Source of the DNA: Bacteroidetes bacterium RIFCSPLOWO2_12_FULL_35_15
Lineage (GTDB): Bacteria; Bacteroidota; Bacteroidia; 2-12-FULL-35-15
Direction of reading: 5' to 3'
NCBI GenBank assembly: GCA_001769385.1
Contig: MEPB01000068.1
Location: forward strand, 62,001 to 126,000
Length of the DNA: 64,000 bases
Part shown: one piece after another, positions 9,013-17,779 of the stretch
Layout: the number at the start of each line of letters is the position of its first letter
Numbering within the stretch: position 1 is the first letter of the stretch
The notes under the pieces: generated by a model
Told to the model about the DNA's origin: nothing
The model's input: the letters and a program-made list of their open reading frames with translations, nothing else
Databases searched by the model: none
Position numbers and translations under genes: made by a program

Positions 9013-11618
9013 AAATAAACGATTCTTATAAACATAAGTTTTCCAATAACACATCAAAAAATAGTTTTTTTGGAAAACATGTTTTTACAAAGCGAACTCT
9101 CTTTTTGACTATAAGTAGTGTAATTTTTGTTTTCGGTTACCTTGCATCCAATTTTATTAAAAAAAAGGGATATACCGGTTTATGGGATTTCACAACTACA
9201 ATTACGTCAAATTATGTTAAAGGATTAAGAGCCAATCCTGAAAATATTTCGATAGAGATAAAAGAAAAAGATTTTAAAAAGTTAGAAAAAAATAGAAAAC
9301 AAGCCCTTGAACGCGGTGTGATCATCAATGATCTGGATGGCGATTATGTATCAGCAACGATTGAATACAATGGAAAAAAGATAGATGTAAAATTGCGGTT
9401 GAAGGGTCATATGACGGATCATTTGCAAAAAGATAAATGGTCCTTTCGGGTAAAAGTAAAAGACAAGGATTCATTTATAGGGATGAAACGATTTAGTTTG
9501 CAACATCCGGGTACGCGGGGATATATTTACGAATGGATCTATCATCAACTGATGAAACAGGAAGGAATTATCGCCCTTCGTTATAAATTTATGAATGTAA
9601 CTGTCAACGGACGGGATTGGGGAATCTATTGTGTGGAAGAAAATTTCGATAAAGAATTGATAGAAAATAACAATCGAAAAGCAGGACCAATCATTCGTTT
9701 TAATCCGGATCTGTATTGGGTGGATAGATTAAATGAACTGGAAGGAGAAAAGCCGGTTGCTGAGTATGCTTCCTATTATTCTGCAAATGTAGAAGCTTAT
9801 CGTGAGGATAAGGTATTGGAAGATTCTACTCAAAAACAGTATTATTTGAAAGCAATTGCATTGATGGAAGGTTTTCGGAATCGAAAATTAAAGGCGGATG
9901 CTGTTTTTGATATTGAAAAATTGGCAAAATTTCATGCGATTATCGATCTGGTAGGTGGTCAGCACAGTATAGATTGGAGCGACATAAAGTATTATTATAA
10001 TCCGGTTTCTGCAAAATTAGAGCCGGTTGCTTATGAAAGTTTTACTGTATTTCCTTTTCGGGATATTTCCGGAAATTACAAATTTGTTATACCCGACAGT
10101 AATGAATACTATGAAGATCTGCATACCGCTCTGTTTAGTGATCCTGAATTCTTCAAGGCTTATATTGTAAATTTAGAAAGGATATCGGAATCCACTTATC
10201 TCGATAACTATTTTGATGATGTTAAAAAAGAATTGAATGAAAATCTGGCAATTCTTTACAAAGAATTTCCCTATAAAAAATTTGATAAACAAGGTTATTA
10301 TCAAAATCAAGTAATGATTAAAAAAATACTTAACGTACCTAAATCAATACATGCTTACTTCAGTAATTTTTCAAATGGAAGGATTACATTGCAAATAGGA
10401 GCAATAGAATCTTTGCCTGTTGAAATAAAATCTATTTTAATTGAGGGGAAATATTCATTTCCTTCTTCTCCAATAGTTTTAGCTGCAAAGCAACAAAATA
10501 GATATGTTAATTATAAGGAATATTCTTTCACATTGCCTGCTGGGATGGTTTGGAAGGATTCTTTACTTCAATACATCAAAATTAATTATTCTATTTTAGG
10601 ATATTCAGTTCAACAGGAATCAAAGGTATTTCCTTTCCCTCATACCGATACCGAATTTATTTCAACAGATCTGAAAAACAAACAAAGTACTATAAATGAA
10701 TTTTCATTTTTAATAGTAGATGAAAATACAAAATCAATATTTTTAAAATCCGGAAAACTGACCATTAGTAGCGATCTGATTATTCCTAAAGGATATAAAG
10801 TTTTTGCAAATTCAGGTGTTTCGATTGACGTTAAAAATTACGCAAAAATAATTTCATATTCAGCATTGTTTTTAACCGGAACAGAAGATGAACCATTTGT
10901 GATAGAATCAAGTGATTCAACATTTCAGGGAATCGAAATTATAGATGCTAGTAAATCGAAGTTTAGCTATGTTACTTTTAAGAACCTTCCAAAGATACAC
11001 GATGAACAATGGGCAAGAAGTGGTGCTCTGACATTTTATGAATCACCTGTTGAATTTAATAATTGTAGTTTTTATAATAGTAAGGCCGAAGATGCTGTAA
11101 ATTTAATTCGCTCAACATTTTCATTTAAAAAATGTTTGTTTCACAGCATGCATAATGATGCTATTGATATTGACTTTTCGGAAGGTGTAGTTTCGAATTG
11201 TGTGTTTGAAAACTGCGATGAAAACTCCTTGGATATCACAATGGGAAAAGTAAACGTTAATTCGATATACATAAATGGAGCTGGAAACAAGGGATTAAAT
11301 ATAAAAGCCGGAACACAGTTTAATGGTAATGATGTACGAATAAAAAACGCTAATATTGCTATTTCTGCTGAAGATCGGTCTTCTGTTGATTTGACTGATG
11401 TTAGTATTTCAGATTCTAAAATAGGCCTGGTTGCATATAAAAATAAACCGGGAGCCGGTCATCCAACAATAAGTGTGTCAGGATTGGTTTTGTCAAATGT
11501 AAAAAAGAACTACTTAAAAGAAAAAGAATCCACTATTAGTGCTAATGGGATCACCATTGGTGATGAAATGAATGACGTAGAAACACTACTTAAAGGTGAT
11601 AAAAAGAAACGTAAATAA
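9009..11618 (+). CDS. CotH-like domain fused to parallel beta-helix
   Basis: An 869-residue protein. One membrane helix lies near residues 32-50, then a CotH-like domain (about 75-430) with 'DVKLRLKGHMTDH', 'RFSLQHPGTRGYIYEW' and 'VNGRDWGIYCVEENFDKEL'. At the place where CotH proteins usually have an aromatic-Asp-x-Asp motif, this one reads 'EPVAYESFTVFPF' (near residue 339), so the metal-binding Asp pair appears lost. Residues ~560-840 form a right-handed beta-helix ('FNNCSFYNSKAEDAVNLI', 'CLFHSMHNDAIDIDFS'). The start overlaps the upstream gene by ATGA; the end overlaps the metallophosphoesterase by 23 bases. It could be a pseudokinase scaffold that binds glycan; this is inference. Confidence 0.82.
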   Translation: MKINDSYKHKFSNNTSKNSFFGKHVFTKRTLFLTISSVIFVFGYLASNFIKKKGYTGLWDFTTTITSNYVKGLRANPENISIEIKEKDFKKLEKNRKQALERGVIINDLDGDYVSATIEYNGKKIDVKLRLKGHMTDHLQKDKWSFRVKVKDKDSFIGMKRFSLQHPGTRGYIYEWIYHQLMKQEGIIALRYKFMNVTVNGRDWGIYCVEENFDKELIENNNRKAGPIIRFNPDLYWVDRLNELEGEKPVAEYASYYSANVEAYREDKVLEDSTQKQYYLKAIALMEGFRNRKLKADAVFDIEKLAKFHAIIDLVGGQHSIDWSDIKYYYNPVSAKLEPVAYESFTVFPFRDISGNYKFVIPDSNEYYEDLHTALFSDPEFFKAYIVNLERISESTYLDNYFDDVKKELNENLAILYKEFPYKKFDKQGYYQNQVMIKKILNVPKSIHAYFSNFSNGRITLQIGAIESLPVEIKSILIEGKYSFPSSPIVLAAKQQNRYVNYKEYSFTLPAGMVWKDSLLQYIKINYSILGYSVQQESKVFPFPHTDTEFISTDLKNKQSTINEFSFLIVDENTKSIFLKSGKLTISSDLIIPKGYKVFANSGVSIDVKNYAKIISYSALFLTGTEDEPFVIESSDSTFQGIEIIDASKSKFSYVTFKNLPKIHDEQWARSGALTFYESPVEFNNCSFYNSKAEDAVNLIRSTFSFKKCLFHSMHNDAIDIDFSEGVVSNCVFENCDENSLDITMGKVNVNSIYINGAGNKGLNIKAGTQFNGNDVRIKNANIAISAEDRSSVDLTDVSISDSKIGLVAYKNKPGAGHPTISVSGLVLSNVKKNYLKEKESTISANGITIGDEMNDVETLLKGDKKKRK

Positions 11619-12654
11619 AATAATTAATTTATCTTTTTGTGGTTTGATAAGCATTCAGTTATTATCAGCACAAATTATTTCTCCATTTAATAAAGTAATG
11701 GTGGCCGACACTTCCGGTAATTATTCCTTTATTGTGAGTGGCCATTTTCACGGAGCTTCCACGAATCTTTCCACCTATCCTGCTTCCACGTTATTAGCGA
11801 ATATAGATAACTTGAACTCTTTGAAGCCAAATTTTTTAATGAGTTTGGGGGATATGTTCCTGGATGTGAATGAAACCTATTTAGAACATTATAAAACATC
11901 GTTATTTGAAAAGTTAAAAATGCCATTGTTGAATGCTGTTGGTAACCATGATCTGTCAAATGGTAATATGTATGAAAAAGTATTTGGCCGGACATATTTT
12001 TCATTTACTGCTCAATCAGAATTATTTATTGTTCTGAATACGGAAATAAATGATGGAAGCATTAAAGGAGAGCAGCTCGAATTTTTAAAAGTTTGCTTAA
12101 ATAAAGCAAAGTCAGCTGATATAAAAAATATTTTTATTTTTTCTCATCGACCTATTTGGGCGGAGGGAAATCCTAAATATGATATGTTATTCGAAGGTAA
12201 CACGCATAGTCAGTTTGGTTCACCCAACTTCGAAAAAGAAATTCGTCCTCTACTCGAAAATATGACCTTACCAATTTTTTGGATTTCCGGATCGTTGGCA
12301 GGTGGACCGGCTTCATTTTTTTATGATAAAGATGAAAACGACTCTATAACATTTATGCAAACCGCAATTCGTGATTTGCCAAGGGATGCCGTCTTACAAA
12401 TAAATGTAAAAGATGGAAATGTTACGTTCAAAGGAGTTTCTTTAACAGGTCAGACACTCGAACCAATTGAAAACTACACGATTGATTATTGGAAAAAAAC
12501 GATTCCGCCCGAAGCCTCTTTTAATTACAGACTAATTCCTTTATTATTTATTCAAATGTTGAAGCATTACTTTTTTTGGATTGGTTTTGTATCTTCATTA
12601 ATTTTCTTTTTTGTTTTAAAATGGATCTTTAACAGATGGAAAAAAAGAAAATAG
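11596..12654 (+). CDS. Membrane-anchored metallophosphoesterase
   Basis: A 352-residue protein with an N-terminal signal-like segment (residues 9-25) and a C-terminal membrane helix (about 322-345). The calcineurin-like phosphoesterase fold is indicated by 'SGHFHG', 'LGDMFLD', 'AVGNHDLSNG' and 'IFSHRPIWAEGN', which supply the Asp, Asn and His metal ligands. The first motif reads 'SGHFHG' rather than the common 'DxH'. The start is the GTG at 11596 inside the preceding gene's end; the stop overlaps the next GT4 gene by 19 bases. Beside two CotH genes it is a candidate opposing phosphatase, or an enzyme acting on a phosphorylated glycan. Confidence 0.82.
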   Translation: MIKRNVNKIINLSFCGLISIQLLSAQIISPFNKVMVADTSGNYSFIVSGHFHGASTNLSTYPASTLLANIDNLNSLKPNFLMSLGDMFLDVNETYLEHYKTSLFEKLKMPLLNAVGNHDLSNGNMYEKVFGRTYFSFTAQSELFIVLNTEINDGSIKGEQLEFLKVCLNKAKSADIKNIFIFSHRPIWAEGNPKYDMLFEGNTHSQFGSPNFEKEIRPLLENMTLPIFWISGSLAGGPASFFYDKDENDSITFMQTAIRDLPRDAVLQINVKDGNVTFKGVSLTGQTLEPIENYTIDYWKKTIPPEASFNYRLIPLLFIQMLKHYFFWIGFVSSLIFFFVLKWIFNRWKKRK

Positions 12655-13682
12655 TTTTTCTTTATACCGAAATTGCTGATTATTTTTTAGCAGGATGTAA
12701 AGCATTAATCGAAAAAAATGCAGAAGTGCATATAATACGCTATCCTGTGAATAAAGAAGCGCCATTTCAATTCGATATTCCTGAAAAAATAAAAATTTAT
12801 GAACGGAATAATTACGATAAAAAAACTTTACTTTCTCTCGTTGAATCAATCAACCCGCAAATAATTGTATGCAGTGGTTGGGTTGACAAAAGCTATTTAA
12901 CTATATGTAAAGTTTTTAAGAAAAAAGCGATAACTGTTTTAACCCTAGATAATCATTGGAGAGGAGATATTAAACAACGTATCGCCTCCTTCATAAGCCC
13001 TTTTTATTTACTAAAACGATTTTCGAATTGTTGGGTGCCCGGTTCTTTGCAATTTGAATATGCACTAAAATTAGGTTTTAATAAAAAATCAATTTTATCA
13101 GGGTTTTATTCTTGCGATTTTGATATGTTTTATAAACAATACCTGGCAAATAAAGATGAAAAACAAAAATATTTTCCAAAACGTTTTATTTTTGTGGGTC
13201 GTTATTACGAATTTAAAGGCATCAAAGATCTTTGGCAGGCATTTATTGAGTTGCAGACAAAGGAACCAACAGAATGGGAGTTATGGTGCTTAGGAACAGG
13301 TGATATTGAACCCATTAAGCATGATAAGATAAAGCATTTCGGATTTGTTCAACCGAAAGATCTACCTGAATTTATAAAGGAAACAGGTGTTTTTGTCTTG
13401 CCTAGTCATTTTGAGCCCTGGGGCGTTGTGGTGCATGAATTTGCAGCTGCAGGTTTTCCTATCATTTGCAGTGATGAAGTTGGTGCAAGGGGAATATTTG
13501 TTGAAGAAAATGTGAATGGCTATATTTACAAAGCCGGTGATGTTGGAGAATTAAAAAAGCAATTGAAAAAGATGATGAGTTTAGGAGATCAAAAATTAAT
13601 TGAGATGGGGAAAAAAAGTATAGAGAAAGCAAAGCAAATTACTCCGGATAGTTGGGCAGATACGTTGATGAAATTGTTGTAA
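12636..13682 (+). CDS. GT4 family glycosyltransferase
   Basis: A 348-residue GT-B enzyme. The donor half shows 'RFIFVGRYYEFKGIKDLW', 'WELWCLGTGDIEP' and 'PSHFEPWGVVVHEFAAAGFPIICSDE' split across residues ~255-280, the classical GT4 E-x7-E region. It overlaps the upstream phosphoesterase by 19 bases, so it belongs to the same operon as the CotH and O-antigen-ligase genes. It is the last gene before the repeat cluster that carries the GIY-YIG gene. Substrate unknown. Confidence 0.9.
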   Translation: MEKKKIVFLYTEIADYFLAGCKALIEKNAEVHIIRYPVNKEAPFQFDIPEKIKIYERNNYDKKTLLSLVESINPQIIVCSGWVDKSYLTICKVFKKKAITVLTLDNHWRGDIKQRIASFISPFYLLKRFSNCWVPGSLQFEYALKLGFNKKSILSGFYSCDFDMFYKQYLANKDEKQKYFPKRFIFVGRYYEFKGIKDLWQAFIELQTKEPTEWELWCLGTGDIEPIKHDKIKHFGFVQPKDLPEFIKETGVFVLPSHFEPWGVVVHEFAAAGFPIICSDEVGARGIFVEENVNGYIYKAGDVGELKKQLKKMMSLGDQKLIEMGKKSIEKAKQITPDSWADTLMKLL

Positions 13683-13710
13683 TTTGTTTTGTCAAAAGAC
13701 AAATATGACT

Positions 13711-13980
13711 GTCATTTCGAACGAAATGAAATGAAGAGAGAAATCTGTTTATCGAGGTGAGATTTCTCCCGGTGGTCGAAATGACATTAGGGGTTGTCAT
13801 TTCGAAAGGAATGAAATGAAGAGCGAAATCTGTTTATCGAGATGAGATTTCTCCCGGAGTTTACCTGAGCGGAGTCGAAGGGGTCAAATGAGACGTACGA
13901 AGTCATTTCGACCGAAATGAAATGTAAAGAGAAATCTGTTTTGGAGAACGAAATGCAATGAAGAGAGAAATCTCATTTTA
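13711..13980 (+). repeat. R1 palindromic repeat cluster, left of GIY-YIG gene
   Basis: Complete R1 units begin at 13711 and 13796. They are followed by two left halves only: 13902 (GTCATTTCGACC... to about 13943) and 13946-13980 (GAACGAAATGCAATG..., lacking the first nine bases). The last half stops just before the GIY-YIG gene's leader. The matching right half appears on the other side of that gene at 14329-14351. The gap 13683-14004 contains nothing else. Confidence 0.85.
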
Positions 13981-14004
13981 GAGGAATCATAATTTAAAAT
14001 TAAA

Positions 14005-14325
14005 ATGAAACACCATAACTATTTTGTATATATTTTAACAAATAAAAACAAAACTGTTTTATACATTGGTGTTACGAATAACCTTGAAAGAAGAATATAC
14101 GAGCATGAAAGTAATAGTGGAAATAATTATAAATTTACCTCAAAATACAATTGCATAAATCTTATTTATCATGAAAGATTTGGTAATATAAATCAAGCAA
14201 TTGAAAGGGAGACAGAATTAAAAAAGTGGAGAAGAGAAAAGAAAAATGATTTGATAAATGCAGTTAATCCAAATTGGGATTTTCTAAATGAGGAAATTAA
14301 AGAAAGATTTTTTGAAAAGGTTTGA
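14005..14325 (+). CDS. Small GIY-YIG domain nuclease
   Basis: A 106-residue protein made almost entirely of one GIY-YIG domain: 'YFVYILTNKNKTVLYIGVT' supplies the two Y-x-x-(Y/I)-G strands at residues 6-24, then 'NLERRIYEHES' with the conserved Arg (R33), and a later 'AIERETELKKWRREKK' with the metal-binding Glu. Length fits the short UPF0213/URI-like class. Members cut DNA using one metal ion; this subgroup has no established role. It is alone on its transcript, with R1 repeats within 25 bases upstream and 4 bases downstream, and separates two polysaccharide gene blocks. That setting suggests a mobile or repeat-processing enzyme (inference). Confidence 0.85.
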   Translation: MKHHNYFVYILTNKNKTVLYIGVTNNLERRIYEHESNSGNNYKFTSKYNCINLIYHERFGNINQAIERETELKKWRREKKNDLINAVNPNWDFLNEEIKERFFEKV

Positions 14326-14328
14326 AAA

Positions 14329-14633
14329 TAAAATTTCTTTCTGATCGAAATGGTTAATTTTACTGTCATTTCGAACGGAACAAAGTGAAGAGAGAAATCT
14401 CATTTCACGAAGATGAGATTTCTCCCTCTGGTCGAAATGACATAAAGTACTGTCATTTCGAACGGAATGAAATGAAGAGAGAAATCTGTTTATCGAGGTG
14501 AGATTTCTCCCGGAGTTTACCTGAGCGGAGTCGAAGGGGTCGAAATGACATTAAAAACTGTCATTTCGAACGGAACAGAGTGAAGAGAGAAATCTCATTT
14601 AACGAAGAAAAGATTTCTTCCTTTGCTCGAAAT
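14329..14633 (+). repeat. R1 palindromic repeat cluster, right of GIY-YIG gene
   Basis: It begins with a right half only (14329-14351, 'AATTTCTTTCTGATCGAAATGG', pairing with the left half at 13946-13980), followed by full units starting at 14365, 14452 and 14560. The 14452 unit is the long form carrying 'CCTGAGCGGAGTCGAAGG'. The last unit ends about 25 bases before the asparagine synthase ATG, so the gap 14326-14660 is essentially all repeat. Confidence 0.85.
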
Positions 14634-14660
14634 GAACAGTTCTACTTGAAACAATAAATT

Positions 14661-16556
14661 ATGTGTGGCATAAACGGAATAGTAGGTTTTAATGATCTAA
14701 TCCTTGCAAAACAAAAAATAATTGCAATGAATAACCGTATGCGGCATCGTGGACCGGATGATGAGGGTGTATTTGTGGCTGATAAAATTGCATTAGGTCA
14801 TAGACGTCTTTCGATCATTGATCTTTCTGCTGCAGGACACCAACCCATGCAATCGCATGATGGAAGATATCAAATAGTTTATAATGGAGAGATCTATAAT
14901 TATAAAGAACTGAAATTTGAATTACAACGTGTTGTTTCCGGTTCAAACCAGCAAACTTATTTTTTTCAAACTAATACGGATACTGAAGTTATCATTGCTG
15001 CTTATGCTCGCTGGGGTTCCGACTGTGTCAATCATTTCAATGGTATGTTTGCTTTTGCCATCTGGGATGATCAGACCAAAGAATTATTTATTGCACGCGA
15101 TAGATTAGGGATAAAGCCATTGTATTATTGTTTTACGGATGGTGTATTTGCTTTTTCTTCTGAGCTGCGTTCGTTGTTAGCATGTGAACTAATTCCTAAA
15201 AAAATAGATGAAGATAGTTTAATTGATTATCTCCGCTATCAAACTGTTCATGCTCCCAATACTATTGTAAAAGGCATAAAAATGCTTATGCCCGGACATT
15301 TCATTGAAATGAAAAATGAGCAATTAACAATAAAAAATTATTGGTCCCTAACAAAAAACATTTCCAACGAATCGAATGATAAGAGTTATAATGATGTTTG
15401 TAAGGATGTGAATCAGCTATTAACAAAATCTGTTGAAAGACGTTTGATCGCTGATGTTCCATTTGGCGCATTTCTTTCAGGAGGAATAGATTCCAGTGCC
15501 ATAGTAGGATTGATGAGCAAAGTCTCGACTGAAAAAGTGAAGACCTTTTCAGTAACATTTGATGAAAGGGAATTTTCCGAAGCAAAATATGCACAACTGA
15601 TCGCTAAAAAATTTAATACAGATCATCATGAAATAAAATTGAAACCCTCTGATTTTATTGAGCAATTACCAAATGCCTTAAAAGCAATGGATCACCCAAG
15701 TGGTGATGGACCCAATACATTTATTGTTTCAAAAGCAACCAAAGAAGCAGGGATCACCATGGCATTATCAGGGTTAGGTGGCGATGAATTATTTGCAGGG
15801 TATGATGTTTTTAAAAAATCATTGGAATTAAATAAAAAAGCCTGGTTAAATCTGATTCCACAATTTATGCGTGGAGCAGGAGCTTCGATTTTACTTAAGG
15901 CAAAGCCAGGCGTTTCATCAGAAAAAATTGCAGAATTATTAAAACAAAATAAAATAAATTTCAATTCTTTTTATCCTATAACCCGTCAGGTACTTATGGA
16001 TAAACAAATTCTCGAAATAGTAAATGGTGAAACCTTAGTAGCCAATAAAGTGTCTGAAATAATTTCGGAAATACAACCAATATCCAACATCCAACAACTA
16101 ACATCCGTCAGTATTGCAGAAATATCTACCTATATGCAAAATGTGCTTTTGCGCGATGCTGATCAAATGAGTATGGCGCATGCATTAGAAGTTCGTGTCC
16201 CCTTTTTGGATCACACATTGGTTGAATATGTTTTAGGTGTTCCCGATAACTATAAAAGTACTGTTTCCCCTAAAAAATTATTAGTAGATGCATTAGGTGA
16301 GCTCTTACCTTCAGAAATTGTTAACCGACCAAAAATGGGTTTTACTTTTCCATGGAAAAATTGGATGAAAAACGAATTGAAAATCGTTTGCGAACAAAAA
16401 ATAGTATCATTATCCAAACGCAAATTATTTAATGAACAAGGTGTTACGAACTTATGGAACTCTTTTCTGAAAGATGATCCACGAATTACCTGGTCGCGAA
16501 TCTGGTATTTAGTTGTATTGGAAAATTGGATGCAGGAAAATGGAATTGAAAATTAA
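14661..16556 (+). CDS. asnB: Asparagine synthase (glutamine-hydrolysing)
   Basis: A 631-residue class II amidotransferase. The start 'MCGINGIVGF' places the nucleophilic Cys at position 2 after Met removal; 'RMRHRGPDDEG' and 'YNGEIYNYKEL' complete the glutaminase site. The synthetase half has the ATP pyrophosphatase loop 'SGGIDSSA' at residues 273-280 and 'ALSGLGGDELFAGYD'. Length matches the ~600-residue AsnB type. Genes of this type are common in surface polysaccharide loci, where they may amidate uronic acids rather than make free asparagine; location between GT genes makes that plausible here. The catalytic assignment is secure, the substrate is not. Confidence 0.92.
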   Translation: MCGINGIVGFNDLILAKQKIIAMNNRMRHRGPDDEGVFVADKIALGHRRLSIIDLSAAGHQPMQSHDGRYQIVYNGEIYNYKELKFELQRVVSGSNQQTYFFQTNTDTEVIIAAYARWGSDCVNHFNGMFAFAIWDDQTKELFIARDRLGIKPLYYCFTDGVFAFSSELRSLLACELIPKKIDEDSLIDYLRYQTVHAPNTIVKGIKMLMPGHFIEMKNEQLTIKNYWSLTKNISNESNDKSYNDVCKDVNQLLTKSVERRLIADVPFGAFLSGGIDSSAIVGLMSKVSTEKVKTFSVTFDEREFSEAKYAQLIAKKFNTDHHEIKLKPSDFIEQLPNALKAMDHPSGDGPNTFIVSKATKEAGITMALSGLGGDELFAGYDVFKKSLELNKKAWLNLIPQFMRGAGASILLKAKPGVSSEKIAELLKQNKINFNSFYPITRQVLMDKQILEIVNGETLVANKVSEIISEIQPISNIQQLTSVSIAEISTYMQNVLLRDADQMSMAHALEVRVPFLDHTLVEYVLGVPDNYKSTVSPKKLLVDALGELLPSEIVNRPKMGFTFPWKNWMKNELKIVCEQKIVSLSKRKLFNEQGVTNLWNSFLKDDPRITWSRIWYLVVLENWMQENGIEN

Positions 16557-16584
16557 TAACAAAAATGTTTATTAAAAACTATTT

Positions 16585-16618
16585 CCCTCCTATTTAAAGG
16601 AGGGGTTAGGGGTGGTCT
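16585..16618 (+). repeat. R3 GC-rich hairpin repeat abutting a start codon
   Basis: The hairpin CCCTCCT-ATTTAA-AGGAGGG (16585-16604) is followed by the R3 tail 'GGTTAGGGGTGGTCT', whose last base directly precedes the ATG at 16619. The same hairpin-plus-tail occurs at 27218, 48017, 60224 and 61676. Here it fills the whole gap between asnB and the next glycosyltransferase and supplies the purine-rich stretch where a ribosome-binding site would lie. Confidence 0.75.
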
Positions 16619-17761
16619 ATGACAAAAAAGAAAATTCTCATATTCATTGATTGGTATTTACCCGGTTACAAAGCAGGCGGACCGATTCAATCGGTTTCTA
16701 ATCTGGTAGAACATTTAAAAAATGAATTTGAGTTTTCTATTATTACACGGGATACGGATTATTGTGAAAGCAAGCCATATCCAAATGTAAAAAGTGATCA
16801 ATGGAACAAGTTACAAAACGGGGTTAACGTCTATTATTTTTCCAAAGATCAATTGACACGCTCAAATATTCGTGATCTTATCGATAAAACAGAATTTGAT
16901 GCAGTATATCTTAACGGCATTTATTCCCTTTACTTTACCTTGTTCCCGCTTTATTATTTGCGTAAAAAAAAGAAAAAACGTATTGTTATTGCTGCAAGAG
17001 GAATGTTTGCTGAAAGTGCATTAGGGGTAAAAAAAACAAAGAAACGAATATTTTTAAGCTGCATTAAGATATTAAAAATGTTTGACGATGTACTATTTCA
17101 TGCAACAACAGAAAATGAAAAAAATGAAATACAAAAAGTGCTTGAAAAAAAAACAAAAGTGAAAGTGGCCGGAAATCTTCCTCAAAAAGCAAATGTCGAA
17201 AATGTTCCGAAAAGAATAAAATCAAGAGATTTGGTAAGGCTCATCAATGTGGCTCGAATTGCACCAGAAAAAAACTTATTGTATGCTTTACAAGTTCTAA
17301 AAGGTGTGAAATCAAGTGTTGAATTTGATTTTTATGGGCCAATTTATAACCTGGAGTACTGGAAGGAATGTGAAAATGCAATTAACAAATTACCTTCCAA
17401 TATAAAAGTTTGTTATAAAGGCAGTATTGAACCTGAAAGGGTGTTAGATGTTATGAGGGATTATCATTTTATGTTTATGCCAACCCGGGGAGAAAATTTC
17501 GGACACATTATTTTGCAATCGTTAATGATCGGTTGTCCTGTAATAATTAGTGATCAAACTCCGTGGAAACAACTCTATGAAAAAAATATTGGATGGGATA
17601 TTTCGTTAGAAAACACCGAAGAGTTTGCTAAAACAATTGATTCATGTGTTCTGATGAACCAAACAGATTATGACCAAATGTCAAATTCGGCTTTTGATTA
17701 TGCTCAACAATATATTCATAACCCTGAAATTAGTGCACAAAATCGGGCTTTGTTCCTTTAG
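16619..17761 (+). CDS. GT4-like glycosyltransferase
   Basis: A 380-residue GT-B protein. 'GYKAGGPIQSVSNLVEHL' near residues 18-35 is the N-terminal GT4 loop; 'LVRLINVARIAPEKNLLYAL' starts the donor domain; 'PTRGENFGHIILQSLMIG' (about 293-310) is the variant E-x7-E region in which His/Gln replaces the second Glu environment. Such GENFGH-type enzymes are common in Bacteroidetes capsule loci. The start follows an R3 repeat with no spacer. It is followed 18 bases later by a WcaF-like acetyltransferase. Sugar specificity unknown. Confidence 0.87.
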   Translation: MTKKKILIFIDWYLPGYKAGGPIQSVSNLVEHLKNEFEFSIITRDTDYCESKPYPNVKSDQWNKLQNGVNVYYFSKDQLTRSNIRDLIDKTEFDAVYLNGIYSLYFTLFPLYYLRKKKKKRIVIAARGMFAESALGVKKTKKRIFLSCIKILKMFDDVLFHATTENEKNEIQKVLEKKTKVKVAGNLPQKANVENVPKRIKSRDLVRLINVARIAPEKNLLYALQVLKGVKSSVEFDFYGPIYNLEYWKECENAINKLPSNIKVCYKGSIEPERVLDVMRDYHFMFMPTRGENFGHIILQSLMIGCPVIISDQTPWKQLYEKNIGWDISLENTEEFAKTIDSCVLMNQTDYDQMSNSAFDYAQQYIHNPEISAQNRALFL

Positions 17762-17779
17762 GTTTAATAAATTTGTAAA

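Noticed and set aside
13902-14351. An ordinary insertion sequence carrying the GIY-YIG gene
   Set aside because: No transposase, no long terminal inverted repeats and no visible target duplication; the boundary signals are half-units of the R1 palindrome instead.
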